A stretch of 64,000 bases of DNA from Nematopogon swammerdamellus (Eukaryota; Arthropoda; Insecta; Lepidoptera; Adelidae). Below the pieces are notes generated by a model. The model searched no databases. It worked only from the letters and a program-made list of their open reading frames with translations, and was not told where the DNA came from. Shown in pieces: positions 31,734 to 43,337 of this stretch (its first letter is position 1; every line of letters starts with the position of its first letter). The position numbers and the translations under genes are program-made. The stretch lies in the NCBI GenBank assembly GCA_946902875.1, contig OX336340.1, positions 3,865,739 through 3,929,738 on the forward strand, read 5' to 3'.

Positions 31734-32982
31734 GTAGGGGTCGCAAACCGGGATCCCGAATCCCGAAAATACCGGGATACCGGACCGAAAGGAAAGCTTT
31801 AAAATACCGGGATTGAGTTAACAGAAACCGAGATTTTCGGTATTTTCGGTATTTCATTATAAATAAGACTAATAACAAATTAAAAAGCCCGCGACATTCC
31901 GCCGCACACGATTCTTTCTGCGAGTAGTCGCGCGGTGGTTGCTATGGCAACGCGGCTCAGCTATGTGACGCATGTCGCGCGCGACTACACAGTACACACA
32001 CACGGCCAGGAGTGAGTGAGACCTACTCCTCAAAATTAAGTGACAAAACACTAGATGCACTGTTATTTTTACGATCTCACTATTTAAACGAATTATGATA
32101 AGCCGCCAAAGAGCATTTTATGTTTTTGTTAAAGCTGATGGATCTCGTACCTAGCTGATTTAATGCTGTTATAGATAAATAAATATTAGGATTTCGGTTT
32201 TTATTTGATTTTAGCTATAAATAAGTAACTCAAGAGTGAGACATTTACGTTTTAATTTCATATTAGGATAAGTCGCCACTCGCCAGAGAGTATTTGATGT
32301 TTTTGTTAAAGCTGATTACAGTTTTGTTAAAAGAATATTATCCTATATTCATTTTTAAGTTTCCGGATTAACAGTAGGTTTAAAGACTTACATAAGTCGA
32401 CGTTTCCCCGCTACGTCACGGGCTTCATCAGGAACTGCGGGAGTTCCTGGAGCCGACGTCTGGTGTCCGTTGTACCAGACGTCAAACTCAGACGTCAACT
32501 TTTGAAAGTTTGACGTCTGGTACAACGGACACCAGACGTCGGCTCCAGGAACTCCCGCAGTTCCTGATGAAGCCCGTGACGTAGCGGGCGAAACGTCGAC
32601 TTATGTAAGTTACTGTTAATCCAGAAACTTAAAAATGAATATAATTAATAACAGTGTAAACTTAAAAACATTAGTAATATTATCCTAGTTTAAGTAAGAT
32701 TTATGTCTGTTTAAAATAACTCGGCAGTGAGTTATTATATTTTCGTAATAGCAGATTGAAGTTTAAAATCTAAAATTAATAAAATTGTGATTTTCTTATC
32801 TTAACACACTTTATTGTTTGACTGGTGACAATTGCCTTACAAAAATGACGATTTCATTACATATTTTACATATTTTTTCTCACAATATCGAAAATACCGA
32901 ATATACCGGAATCTCGGTATTATTAAAAAAGTAATACCGAAAACACCGGTATTGGAAAAGGGGTCCGGTATTGCGACCCCTA
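31734..32982. mobile_element. hAT element, 1.25 kb, non-autonomous
   Basis: Inverted ends TAGGGGTCGCAA and TTGCGACCCCTA, with further 'accgggat'/'accggtat' sub-terminal repeats. Flanked by a perfect 8-bp duplication, gtcacaag, at 31726-31733 and 32983-32990. No transposase frame. A palindromic element (32344-32642) is nested inside, and near 31945 there is a 14-bp palindrome, gttgctatggcaac, matching an RFX X-box. Confidence 0.85.
32344..32642. mobile_element. 299-bp foldback with hammerhead-ribozyme-like cores
   Basis: Two arms of about 140 bp are nearly perfect complements around a centre near 32490-32505. The right arm on the plus strand has GACGTC (32535-32540), CTGATGA (32564-32570), a GCCCG/CGGGC hairpin (32572-32589) and GAAACGTC (32590-32597). 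The left arm carries the same on the minus strand, with one base lost in the hairpin. Penelope-like retroelements carry hammerhead motifs in repeats that are often in inverted orientation, so a Penelope remnant is plausible. Confidence 0.6.
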
Positions 32983-33114
32983 GTCACAAGGTCTGCTTTG
33001 ATTCTTATCGTCGACTTTTTTTTCCAGTCTTGTGTCTACTCTCTACAACACAATGCATTCAGAATCCATTCGTAGTTCCAGCTGAGCGATATATAGATAA
33101 GTAATTGGAGCAAC

Positions 33115-33250
33115 ACTTTCGTTGCGACCGGCCGCCTATTGAAAGGTGGCAGTTGTAAAATTGTATTCTAATCTCCCAACTTAGTATTTACAATAATTAC
33201 AACTGGCCAATAGCAGATACGTCAAAGGCGACGGCCGGTCGATGTGCAAA
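33115..33250. repeat. Imperfect foldback
   Basis: 'cgaccggccg' and 'cagttgtaaaattgta' on the left are mirrored by 'tacaataattacaactg' and 'cggccggtcg' on the right. It may be a decayed MITE; no duplication was identified. Confidence 0.4.
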
Positions 33251-33259
33251 AAGGCGACG

Positions 33260-36200
33260 ACAAAAAGACTATTGGACGTTTTGTGCTTGGCCAAAAGATT
33301 TTGTTATTATTTTTTACTTTCGTGGCCGTACTCACTGCACACGTAATCTAGTTGGGCCTCCGACGATATTTAGGAGAAATTATTGTGTCAGAATCACTGC
33401 GTAAACTACTTTCCCCGCGCGATCCCTGTTTTTTTTTGTGTTTTGAAACCACATTTTCATCTCTCACGTGAAACCCTACATCAATTTTATTCACGTCTGG
33501 CGAGCATAAAATTGCGTATCCTCTCCGAATTCACATTTTTTTCTCTCTAATTGTGAAAAATGCGATGAAAGTTATTTTTGGATGAATTTAGAAGCGGCCA
33601 CTACCGTTGCCGACACCCTCTCCGAAGATTAGTCATCAAACATGACAAGACGAATTAGGGAGAATAAATGTAGACGTTAAAATTGAAAGCTTCAAAAGAA
33701 AGTTCATTAGCAATGAAAACGGAGAGTTTCAACAAACATATGTATGCGAGAATAAAAACCGTAATCAATTACCTGCTATTTGAGAAAATCCTCACTGATT
33801 ATGCCTAATGATGACTAAGTATACTAAATATACTAAATAATATAATGACGCGATTAAGAAAGAAAGAAGAACTATAGAAATATGGCTTTTATTTTCTCCT
33901 CAAGTACTACGTATGTATAAAACAAAATCCAATTAAAACACACTAGAAAGAGCACAAATCGACCAAACACTAGACACAGGCTATGCCGAAAATTTTCTGA
34001 AGATACAATTGAAATACAAATATAAATAATAAGAACTTATTTTAATTTCACGTGTTCTTTCTATTTTAAATACAAGAAGCAATTAAACTAAGACTAAATT
34101 AAATTAAACTAATATAAATTAATACTAAAACACATAATGTTACAGTACGAAAATTCGAACGTCGTCGTCGCCCCAGCGGTACCCACCACACTGGCTGCGT
34201 TGCTCCTCTTAATTTCGATGCTAAATGGATGGATGGATTCGATAAAAATTTTATTGAATTAAATTTAACTTATTTTTCGGTGACTACTAAATTCAGGTCT
34301 ATTGAAATTCTCCAAGTAATTAGTTACGATGTGAAGAGACCTGCCAAGGCTGCGTTAAATCAATAAACAAAGATTGAAGTGGACGCCTCTCGCGTTGACA
34401 CTTACGACATTACTGAGTACGGAGACATCTCCATTTCGAAAGACAAGTGTGTCGACAACGTGTGTACGCATAACTGAAGTATGCACTTCTGCTTATATGA
34501 ACTATAAAAAAACTAGTTAAAACTTTTCATTCCATAAATAATGATTAAGTATCTATAAAGTGTTTCTTATGAAAGTCTATCTGCAACATGTACGGAATGC
34601 TTTTCAAACACCTGCCATATAAGATGAGCGTTTCTCAACACGGATCGTAGGTTCAACGAAAACAGCTTACAAATCTCCAATGGGGCTAAAGTCGCTTCCG
34701 GATAATCTGTCCCTCGCTATATTTGCGCCTGATTCAATATTGCGCGCAAATATCAAATATGCAATAAAAACATAATTATGGGCGGGAAATGATTCGCTTG
34801 AGTAATTCGCATTTGCACTGGTCATCAAATTTAAGGTGAGCATTAACACAATAATTGCGGAAATAATTTTGCATAAGCAAGAGATGAAGTAGTCGAGCTT
34901 TTAAGAGTGGGACCTTAAATAGATATGGAAGATTTTGTAATAAATCAATGTAATAATGTACTTAAACTTATGATTTTACGATTTATTGATGTAGATTTGG
35001 CGTTTAATATGAAGGTGTAAAACAATGTTTAAAATCTTTCGTAATAGAATATAAACGACTAGAAGGAAGATTTACATAATACGATATAAAAAACCCATCA
35101 ACGTCTATCTACACACACACATAGACATACTTAGGTACCTTCTTATAGAAAAATATTTAAAATTCAATGGCAGTTCTTCACTTAGAGTGAGTTTGTTAAT
35201 AATAGTTGTTAATAATAATAGTGTTTATTTTAATTTTAATTTGATATAAAATTAATCTAAATATTGTAATTAGGAACTTGTTGATAAAGGTGTAATAATT
35301 GGACGAATATCAAATTTGGCAAATGTCTGAACACCCAATAAAACAGTTTATCTTACAGCAATCATGGTTTAGCTTATTATAACAATGTGAAAAAAAATAT
35401 AAGTATGGTAGGTACCCAGTCCCATGACAAGAGATCATGAGGCACAGCATGAAAATTCATATAGCTAATAAGGTACATGGAGTCGCTGGTTTTAAGCCAC
35501 ACCGAATAAAACAAAATTAACAAAAAAGAAAAAACAAAATTCTACCTTTTATCGTAAATGTGTCGCCCAAACAATTTACCGTTCATGTATGTATAATCAA
35601 ATCATACACATAATGCTAATTTAGCAAATATTGCAGCCACTAAATTTAAACTAAATTCTAATCACGTAAATCTCCAATCTGCGTCAATTTTAGTATGGTC
35701 AAAAATAACAGCGAAGGCCCCACGTGATAAGATGATATAGATGGATAACCTACCATTTATCACAGAGAATTACACATTAAGTGATTGTCGTGAGGTTTTT
35801 ATCCGGCCACCACCGGTCCTAGGTCGCATGACGTTACTTGCCGACCTCACGATGTTTGAGCAGATGTCTAAGAAGGCCAGGCAGTGTTAGGGCGAGCGGC
35901 GGAGGCGGCGGTTTGCTAATAAATAAGGCAAACCGTTGAGGCCGCCTCACCGCAACCAGTTTTATTGTAGAACAAGAGAATAGACATTGAACGCTTGTGG
36001 TCGGGCTCAGCCTACAGACACAATGACCACAAGGTTATGGGAGCGTGAAGGTAGCTCTAGAACTCGCCCTTAAAGAAGCCAGGAGATTTGCTCGACGAAA
36101 GATGCCGAGTTGGGGGCCGAACATGTGATCGAACGGCTCATGAGATTATATATACCATCGAAGGAATAAGTTCTTGAAGTAGTAATACAATAAAAAAATG

Positions 36201-36480
36201 AACTTTCCCCTCGTCGGCCTGTTTAGATGAAATTTTGTATCTAGCAAACTGAGGCCGTGTCGAGGGAATTTGCTCTGACTCTGGCGGTAGGTCAACCCGG
36301 ATCGTGACAGTTTCTCAATAGGTTAATTATTCTTAATGTTTATTTATTTTGTTTTAGTAAGTATTTTAATATAATTTATAATTACAGTATATGCCTCATT
36401 TTACAATAGAACACAACCCACAATTAAATTAATAAGTAATCAAATTGCATTGCTACTTGTGAAGTATCCTAACCGAGTAA
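33260..36480. other. Mostly unique AT-rich DNA, possible intron
   Basis: No gene recognised. Contents: a minus-strand LINE C-terminal scrap at 34040-34240, a GC-richer patch at 35800-36320 of unknown nature with a hairpin (GGCGGTTTGC with GCAAACCG), and otherwise low-complexity AT-rich sequence. This is the least repeat-dense part of the window and follows the probable first exon at 29.5-30.1 kb. Confidence 0.4.
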
Positions 36481-36504
36481 CCGACTAGCCCATAGCATTA
36501 GAAC

Positions 36505-36577
36505 TGTGTAGACACCACTACCGGACCAAAGATGAAGTCTCGGCTGTGTTCTCCTCTAGTCCAACATAGCCAGCAAT
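36505..36577 (+). mobile_element. SINE-T fragment, left of hAT insertion
   Basis: 'tgttctcctctagtccaaca' and 'tagccagcaat' belong to the 3' half of SINE-T. The SINE continues at 38383 beyond the hAT with the duplicated target. Confidence 0.75.
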
Positions 36578-38382
36578 TAGGCCTGCCACCCCTCCGGGTT
36601 TGACCCGGAGTCTACGGGTTTGAATGGTGTATATCCGGGCTACGGGTTAACATCGTATTTCTCCGGGTCAGACCAGGCGGGCGGTGCGTGGAACGCACGC
36701 ACGTCGTCGTCGTCGCGAGCGTATATGAAAGCCGGCCAGTGTTGCCGCTTAGGAAAAAAGAAAGTCACCAAACTATTGCCATAAAGTCACTAGAATTGGG
36801 GAAAATATTACTTCAAAGAGTCACTAGAAGTCACTAAATATTTTTATCAGAGCTCCATTTTTAAAATAAGTTATATTAAAATAAAATTTGAAATAATCAA
36901 TGATTTATTCATTCAATGTTTATACTTACATAATTTACACTTTATAAATATATATTTTTTATAATTAAATACTTTACAACTTTTTGTTCCTTTATTTTTG
37001 ATGTGCACATATTTTAGTAATAGCAATAGTAAAAAAGCTAATTTATGGAAATATTTCGCCCCGATGTCGTCGGTGGCGTCTTCAGTCAAGTGAGAAATAA
37101 GTAAATATGATTATGATTTGATAGATATGTTTTTTTAAATATTTTCTTCTTTTTTTATTATTTTTTATATAGAATATATAATTTACATACAGTCAAAGCG
37201 ATTATTTTGATTAATTCGATCAAGTTCATAGATCGTCGATGATCTATGATGTGATGATGTGATGAAGAACAGGTAAAATCTATGATGGTATACAGCCAAG
37301 TCAATGTCCGTGCTTCAAATTTTATCACTATTAAAAGTCACTAAAAGCCACTAGATTTTTTCTAGTGACTAAGTCTTTAAAAAATGTCACCAAAGACGTG
37401 AAAAACTCACTAGATCTAGCGACAAAGTCACTAAAACGGCAACACTGAAGCCGGCTTTCGCCCGCCGCTCGAGTCGAACCGAGCGGTGAATTCGGCTTGA
37501 CTGACTGATTCACTGGACTGAATGATCGGAGCGGAGTGGGTGGACATCGGACGAATCGGACGCGCCATGCATTAATTAACGAAACCTCTGAAAATTTTAA
37601 AGTTTTTGCGTAGTTTTAGGCCAGTCATATCTGACACTAAAAATCGGTAAAATCGCAAACTAACGGCTAGTTCTGATTTTTTTATATGTTAGGACCACTA
37701 CCAGTAGTGTATATTCAAGTTTGCAGCTTCGAAAGACCTGCAGTGCTAACTTCGCAGCACTCGATAAACCGCGAAATTTTCGCACTTTTTTTGGTATTTT
37801 CAATATTGGCCTATTTCGGAGAAAAAAAAATTTTTCCCCATACAAAATAAATTTTTCATACAAAATATTTTTTTTTAAAGCCCCAATACATTGGTTTCGA
37901 TTATAAATGAATATATTAAATATTTTTTTTCGTAGAACCTTATTAATATTCGCTCAGACTTTTACTTCAACATTGAACAGAAATCGCGCATTCGGTCTAA
38001 TGATTTCCTAAGGTAAAAACAAGGGAAGTGGTATGGGTGAATGTTTTGGTGGTTAAAAAAAAATAACCAGGGTTAATTTTATAACCTAACCTAATGTTGA
38101 GGCGGCGCATGTCGTTTTTGCATGAATTCCTATTAAAAATAAATTTTTTGGTGCATTTAAAAAAAAATCGAAAATTTTATTTGTATTAAATATATTTTTT
38201 TTTTTCTCCGAAACTACGCATTTCCGGCAAACAATTATTTAACTATAATTCATCTTTTATCTAGGCCGACACAATAAGCATACCAGCAATGTTCGATCTA
38301 TTTCCCGCTAATCAGATACTCACCCAAATTTTTAATTTCCTGAATACTCCGGGTCTGCATTTTTTTAAAGGTGGCAGCCCTA
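36578..38382. mobile_element. hAT element, 1.8 kb, inserted in SINE-T
   Basis: Ends TAGGCCTGCCACC and (complement) TAGGGCTGCCACC. Flanked by ccagcaat at 36570-36577 and 38383-38390. The sub-terminal region has 'ccgggt'/'acccgg' repeats at both ends. No transposase frame. It is itself interrupted by another hAT at 36737-37447. Confidence 0.85.
36737..37447. mobile_element. hAT element nested in the 36.6-38.4 kb hAT
   Basis: Ends CAGTGTTGCCG on both strands. Perfect 8-bp duplication aagccggc at 36729-36736 and 37448-37455. 711 bp, AT-rich, with several 'aaagtcacta' repeats and no ORF. Confidence 0.9.
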
Positions 38383-38430
38383 CCAGCAATCCAAGGGGAA
38401 GTTTCTGGTATAGCACTTTATCAAAGGAGG
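37808..38430 (+). repeat. Direct duplication, first copy
   Basis: 623 bp covering the right third of the hAT plus 40 bp of SINE-T. Nearly identical to 38798-39419; differences are a few single bases or homopolymer lengths. Confidence 0.9.
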
Positions 38431-38466
38431 GAGAAAATATATATAAAAACGCATAGTTTAGGACTT

Positions 38467-38797
38467 ATATTGAAAATACCAAAAAAAGTGCGAAAATTTC
38501 GCGGTTTTTCGAGTGCTGCAAAGTTAGCACAGGTCTTTCGAAGTTGCAAACTTAGATATACATTACTGGTAGTGGTCCTGACAACATATTAAAAAAATTA
38601 GAAAAATCAGAACTAGCCGTTAGTTTGCGATTTTAATGTTAGATATAATGCGCGGGGCGGATCTCGGCGTGTCGCCGCCGCAGCGGTTCGTCGGTGTTCT
38701 TCCTCGCACCCGCACCGTACTTGTATAGTGTATTCGCGTGGCGGGTCGCCCGCTGCGGCGACGACACGCCGAGATCCGTCCCGCGTAGTCTACGAAT
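38467..38797. repeat. Inverted segment and GC-rich hairpin between duplicates
   Basis: 38467-38635 is the reverse complement of 37645-37807. 38636-38797 is a GC-rich foldback: 'gcggatctcggcgtgtcg' mirrors 'cgacacgccgagatccg', and 'gccgccgcagcgg' mirrors 'ccgctgcggcg'. It resembles a small GC-rich MITE with acgcgggacgga-type ends. Confidence 0.75.
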
Positions 38798-39419
38798 GGC
38801 CTATTTCGGAGAAAAAAAAATTTTTCCCCATACAAAATAAATTTTTCATACAAAATATTTTTTTTTAAAGCCCCAATACATTGGTTTCGATTATAAATGA
38901 ATATATTAAATATTTTTTTTCGTAGAACCTTATTAATATTCGCTCAGACTTTTACTTCAACATTGAACAGAAATCGCGCATTCGGTCTAATGATTTCCTA
39001 AGGTAAAAACAAGGGAAGTGGTATGGGTGAATGTTTTGGTGGTTAAAAAAAAATAACCAGGGTTAATTTTATAACCTAACCTAATGTTGAGGCGGCGCAT
39101 GTCGTTTTTGCATGAATTCCTATTAAAAATAAATTTTTTGGTGCATTTAAAAAAAAATCGAAAATTTTATTTGTATTAAATATATTTTTTTTTTCTCCGA
39201 AACTACGCATTTCCGGCAAACAATTATTTAACTATAATTCATCTTTTATCTAGGCCGACACAATAAGCATACCAGCAATGTTCGATCTATTTCCCGCTAA
39301 TCAGATACTCACCCAAATTTTGAATTTCCTGAATACTCCGGGTCTGCATTTTTTTAAAGGTGGCAGCCCTACCAGCAATCCAAGGGGAAGTTTCTGGTAT
39401 AGCACTTTATCAAAGGAGG
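38798..39419 (+). repeat. Direct duplication, second copy
   Basis: Second copy of 37808-38430, ending in the same SINE-T sequence '...agcactttatcaaagg'. The SINE resumes after the RTE insertion at 39961. Confidence 0.9.
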
Positions 39420-39960
39420 TCGAGAGACGAATTCAACTGGGTTGAGCTGCCTTCGGAAAGTTAAAATTCACCCTGAGGTCTGACCTTCCGCAAAATAAAA
39501 AAACCCGTATATATGACCAGTGTGTCCTCCCGGTTATGACGTACGGGTGTAAAACGTGGACGCTGACGGTCGGTCGGTATTGTCCAAAGGTTGAAAGTTG
39601 CCCAGCGAGCAATGGAGCAAGCCATGCTGGGAATATCGCTACGTGATATAGTGCGTAACGAGGCAATCCGCCGACGCACCAAAGTAGTCGATATTGGATA
39701 CCGGGTGGCTAAGCTCAGGTGGCATTGGGCTGGGCACGTCAGCCTAAGAGACGACGAGCGTTGGAGTAACCGTGTCCTACACTGGCGGCCGTGGACAGGA
39801 AAACAGAGTGTGGGAAGACCACCCGCCAGATGGAACAACGACATCAAGTACGTCGCCGGAAAGCAGTGGTTCCGTACCGTTGAAGGCCGGGAGGGCTGGA
39901 GGAAAATTGGAGAGGCGTATATCCAGCAGTGGACGCTTACACGCTGACTGACTGACTGAC
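39420..39960 (+). pseudogene. RTE LINE 3' portion inserted in SINE-T
   Basis: Frames on the plus strand give RRIQLG, CVLPVMTYG and then KVAQRAMEQAMLGISLRD, RTKVVDI and KQWFRTVEGREGW, the C-terminal region of an RTE/BovB-type ORF. A frameshift at about 39580 separates the halves and an in-frame TGA interrupts the first. The tail is (CTGA)n at 39943-39960. The target is visible: 'actttatcaaagg' before and 'actttatcagagg' after, so this insertion postdates the SINE. 5'-truncated and inactive. Confidence 0.85.
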
Positions 39961-40660
39961 TTTATCAGAGGTGATGTTGGCTGGTCTGGGCCTTCTGATT
40001 GACCGGATTGCATAAAATCAGGCTTATGCAAAATGCAGGCTTACCTTTACAAACATTTGTTGATTAAGCATTCTGTAGACGAGATTTTATCTCAGTCCAA
40101 AATTAGAGACGTCAGTAAGGTATTCGAACTTCTGACTAGTAGAGGCCAAAACATTGTGCACCATTCAAGTGTCAGCCTATTCAAGTCAAAATGCCAATAA
40201 TGATCGAAGCACTGTTGTAATTATGCCAAGCAAGCTTGACAATGTGCCGCGATTTTAAAAATTACTTGACACAATAAAGCTTGTAAATATTTACTGACCT
40301 TGCCGCTAATGGATACTTGCTTCCACTAGCATTACGAAATTACTAATAAGTCAAAGTGAATTTGCTCGTCCAGCGGATTGGACTCGACATCTTCAACAGA
40401 GGTCGGCAAATGTTTGATCTGTTGGCACGAAGTGTGATACTAGGTGCGATTTTTGTCGTGTGGTTGACTTGGTATAAACTTGCAAATATTGCGCCATTAA
40501 CATTTCATCTGAATCAAAGAGATTTGAATATAACCAGAACGGGCATTGGGAACATTTTCGTACACAAACATTGATCTGGAACGTCAATAACACCATCTAT
40601 AAAACCATCACGTACGGGCGTGTCAAACACTAGTACGAGCAACTTATTACCTAGGTAACA
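39961..40660. other. SINE-T 3' end, then no feature
   Basis: 39961-40012 completes SINE-T ('gatgttggctggtctgggcc'). 40013-40660 is unremarkable AT-rich DNA without a recognised gene. Confidence 0.5.
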
Positions 40661-40850
40661 ATATTTAGATAGATAGATAGATAGAAAATTCCTTATTGCT
40701 CCAGTAAACATTAAACAGTAACAAATACATTGGAAAATTTACATAAGGTGCAAAGGCGGACTTATCCCTTACAGAGATTTCTTACAGTCAACCTTTGGAT
40801 GTTTGAGATTCGATAATATAGTGGAATGTAAGTAGGTAGTAGCAAAAGAG
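40661..40850 (-). mobile_element. Truncated LINE 3' end, minus strand
   Basis: TAGA microsatellite (40667-40684), then 'gcaaaggcggacttatccc', the reverse complement of the terminus at 22.0-22.15 kb. 40851-41620 shows nothing recognisable. Confidence 0.65.
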
Positions 40851-41624
40851 TTGCGTGACAATTGGAGATAAAAATAATAATAAGAATACTTATTAATACA
40901 TACATATAATTACATGCTAGTAAAATATAAGCCATACATGTTTAATACATATAAATTACTAAATATATAGAATATTATATACAAATAAATATACATACAT
41001 ACATGCTTGTCCATCCAGGTAGTATGAAACAAAAGTGGTTTTTGTTTTTTAGGTTTTTACTTCACACTGACGACGGAGGTAATACAGTATTTTATGCAAT
41101 ATTTTATAGGATTAAGATTTTGTTCTTGTTTTCCGGTCTAGTAGGTTCTTTGAATGTCTTTGATCTGAATCTATAGAATCATGATGAATCTCGAACGTCC
41201 TCATTTTAGAAATGAGATGGAATTTGCAGCGCACAAAATATACGACCAAGACTCTAAGCCAAGGCTATAAATATTTTTAAAAGAATTTGTTTACTTTCAC
41301 ATTTCAATAATGTAGTAGTATTTATTTCCTTTGTAAGTTCTCTTTGTAAGTTTGTAAGAGCCGATTGCGCTAACACAGACTTAAATATCTAAACTCCCGG
41401 TAGGTAACTAACGACAGCTTAAATCAGTAACTCGATAAGTCTTGTCTATGGAAGTGACTTCTCTATCTACCAACGTTAAGAAGACAGAGATGGAACTACA
41501 TTGTATATAAAATAACGACTTAATAGTCCCTAAAACAAGCAGTTTGAGAGACAGCTGACGCTATTCATTCGCTCTGCATGACAGACCGTTAAATTGCCGA
41601 ACACCCAAACTTAACTTTAAGGCG

Positions 41625-42022
41625 CGGCGGGTGGCCGAGTGGCTTGGGCATCGGGTTCTCATGTGAGAGGTCCGAGGTTCGAACCCGGTCGGAGTGTACT
41701 AATGAGTTTTTTCTGAGGAAAAAAATTTCGTGCATTCCTACACCTGCTGCTTCACCGTTCGGAACCGGTGTAAAACTGTTGGTCCCTTCCATTGCCCCTT
41801 ACTAGGTAGGCTAGTTAGGTAGGCTCAAATTGTAGCCTGTAAGTAGGATGTAAGATGATCGCATAGCAGCCTCGGTTGTGTTCTCCTCTAGTCCAGTACA
41901 GCCAGCAATCCAGGGAAGTCTTCGGTATAGCACCTACCTTCTCATAGGTGACATTGGCTGGTCGGAGCATGTGTTTTGGCCCCTCCGACTCAGCCACCCA
42001 TAACGGATTAAATAAAAAAAAA
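41625..42022 (+). mobile_element. SINE-T, full-length tRNA-derived SINE
   Basis: The head has A box TGGCCGAGTGG and B box GGTTCGAACCC in tRNA spacing, but it is a SINE promoter, not a tRNA gene: it is followed by 'gtactaatgagttttttctg', the shared core ('gtaaaactgttggtccctt'), a SINE-specific 3' region with 'ctcctctagtccagta' and 'cagcaatccagggaag', and an A-rich tail. Other copies: 45.95, 56.5 and (split) 36.5-40.0 kb. Confidence 0.9.
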
Positions 42023-43337
42023 TCACCATCGTAAGTGTATTTAAGATGAGCATATATGGACTTACTGGTTACGTACGTACTTCTTAAGTCTGTGTTAGCG
42101 CAATCGGTCCTAAGGTTTACAGGTAGTCAAGAAATGTTTTTGATATATCTTCTTCCTCGTCTACTAAGTAATATTTTTAATATTGAAAATGTTTATGTTT
42201 TCGTGATCGAGTATAGTGCCCCGATTTATGAAATTGTGACATTTGCCTGTAGTTTCGCAGATATGAGAGGTACGCTGATGGGCCATATGTCAATATGTGG
42301 TTCTGCCGGAGGGCTTCAAAGTGAATTCCCAAAATCGGTCGGTAACTTTTTGAGATTTTCCAAAATTTTTCAAAAATAAAAAAAAATTCGCCAACTTGGA
42401 TCGAGAATTTCCCAATAACTTTTTTTTATTTGTATATTCAAGAAACGGAATAAAATTAATCTCGGGATTGAATTAAGCTACAGTTTGAGCCATCTTAGGA
42501 GGCGGGCGGACAAAAACTGTAGGCGGTAGCGGGTCCCTTACCCGCGAGGTCAGTCTGCCTCTGTTCACTTTATCGTCAGTACAAGTAAGTTAAAGAATGA
42601 ATTCCTATTAACTACGTATGACAATTTGGATGACATATAGTTCTCAATCGTTTGTAAGATCGATCGTTCCTTTTCGTTGAATAAAACAAATTTGTCAAAT
42701 TATGAATGAAATGAAATGAAATGAAATGAAATGAATGAAATGAAATGAAATGAAATGAAATATGTTCATTTATCTTATTTAAACGATTATACAATTGAAA
42801 GAATAACTTAACTAGCGACAGCGGGCGAGCCTTCTGCCGCAGCACTGATTTTCAGACAGACCCCTCTTTTATATTATTAAAAAGAACATAACAAACACAA
42901 TTGCGATAGGGATACAAATAAATATAGTACAATATACTCACATACATATAAAAACAGTTTACATAGAATAACGCAATCTGAAACATATAGTTGCGCGTAG
43001 TGTGAGATCTGTAGACTTTTTAGAACGGCAAGAGTGAATCATCGCTGAGTGGTGTTATTGGATTTGTCCGATCTTCGTCACCGACGTCGTTGGGATTATT
43101 GGGAACAGCCGCATGTATCTACGTTCTAAAGAAATTGAATTTCTCTTCCTTAAGTATCTCGATAGTTTCTTATCTTTCGCACGCATGTATAAAATTCTAC
43201 AATGCATCTCTACCCAGTGCCCTGATTTTCTCTAAGTTTCTACGGCGACGCCGCCGTGTCGTTCAGTATCGTACATCGAGGCCCAAGCTAGGAAAGTGGT
43301 CTCCACTCTCGCCTTGTCTTGCGTACATGGGATATAT
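42023..43337. other. No gene recognised; GAAAT microsatellite
   Basis: 42704-42765 is a (GAAAT)n run next to 'tgttcatttatcttattta', probably a minus-strand LINE tail. The remainder contains short frames without domains, including one at 43090-43410 with no family resemblance I can support. Confidence 0.4.

Noticed and set aside
34375..34475. Short coding-like run (VDASRVDTYDITEYGDIS...) on the plus strand
   Set aside because: Only 35 codons between stops, without start or clear splice sites. Too short to support.
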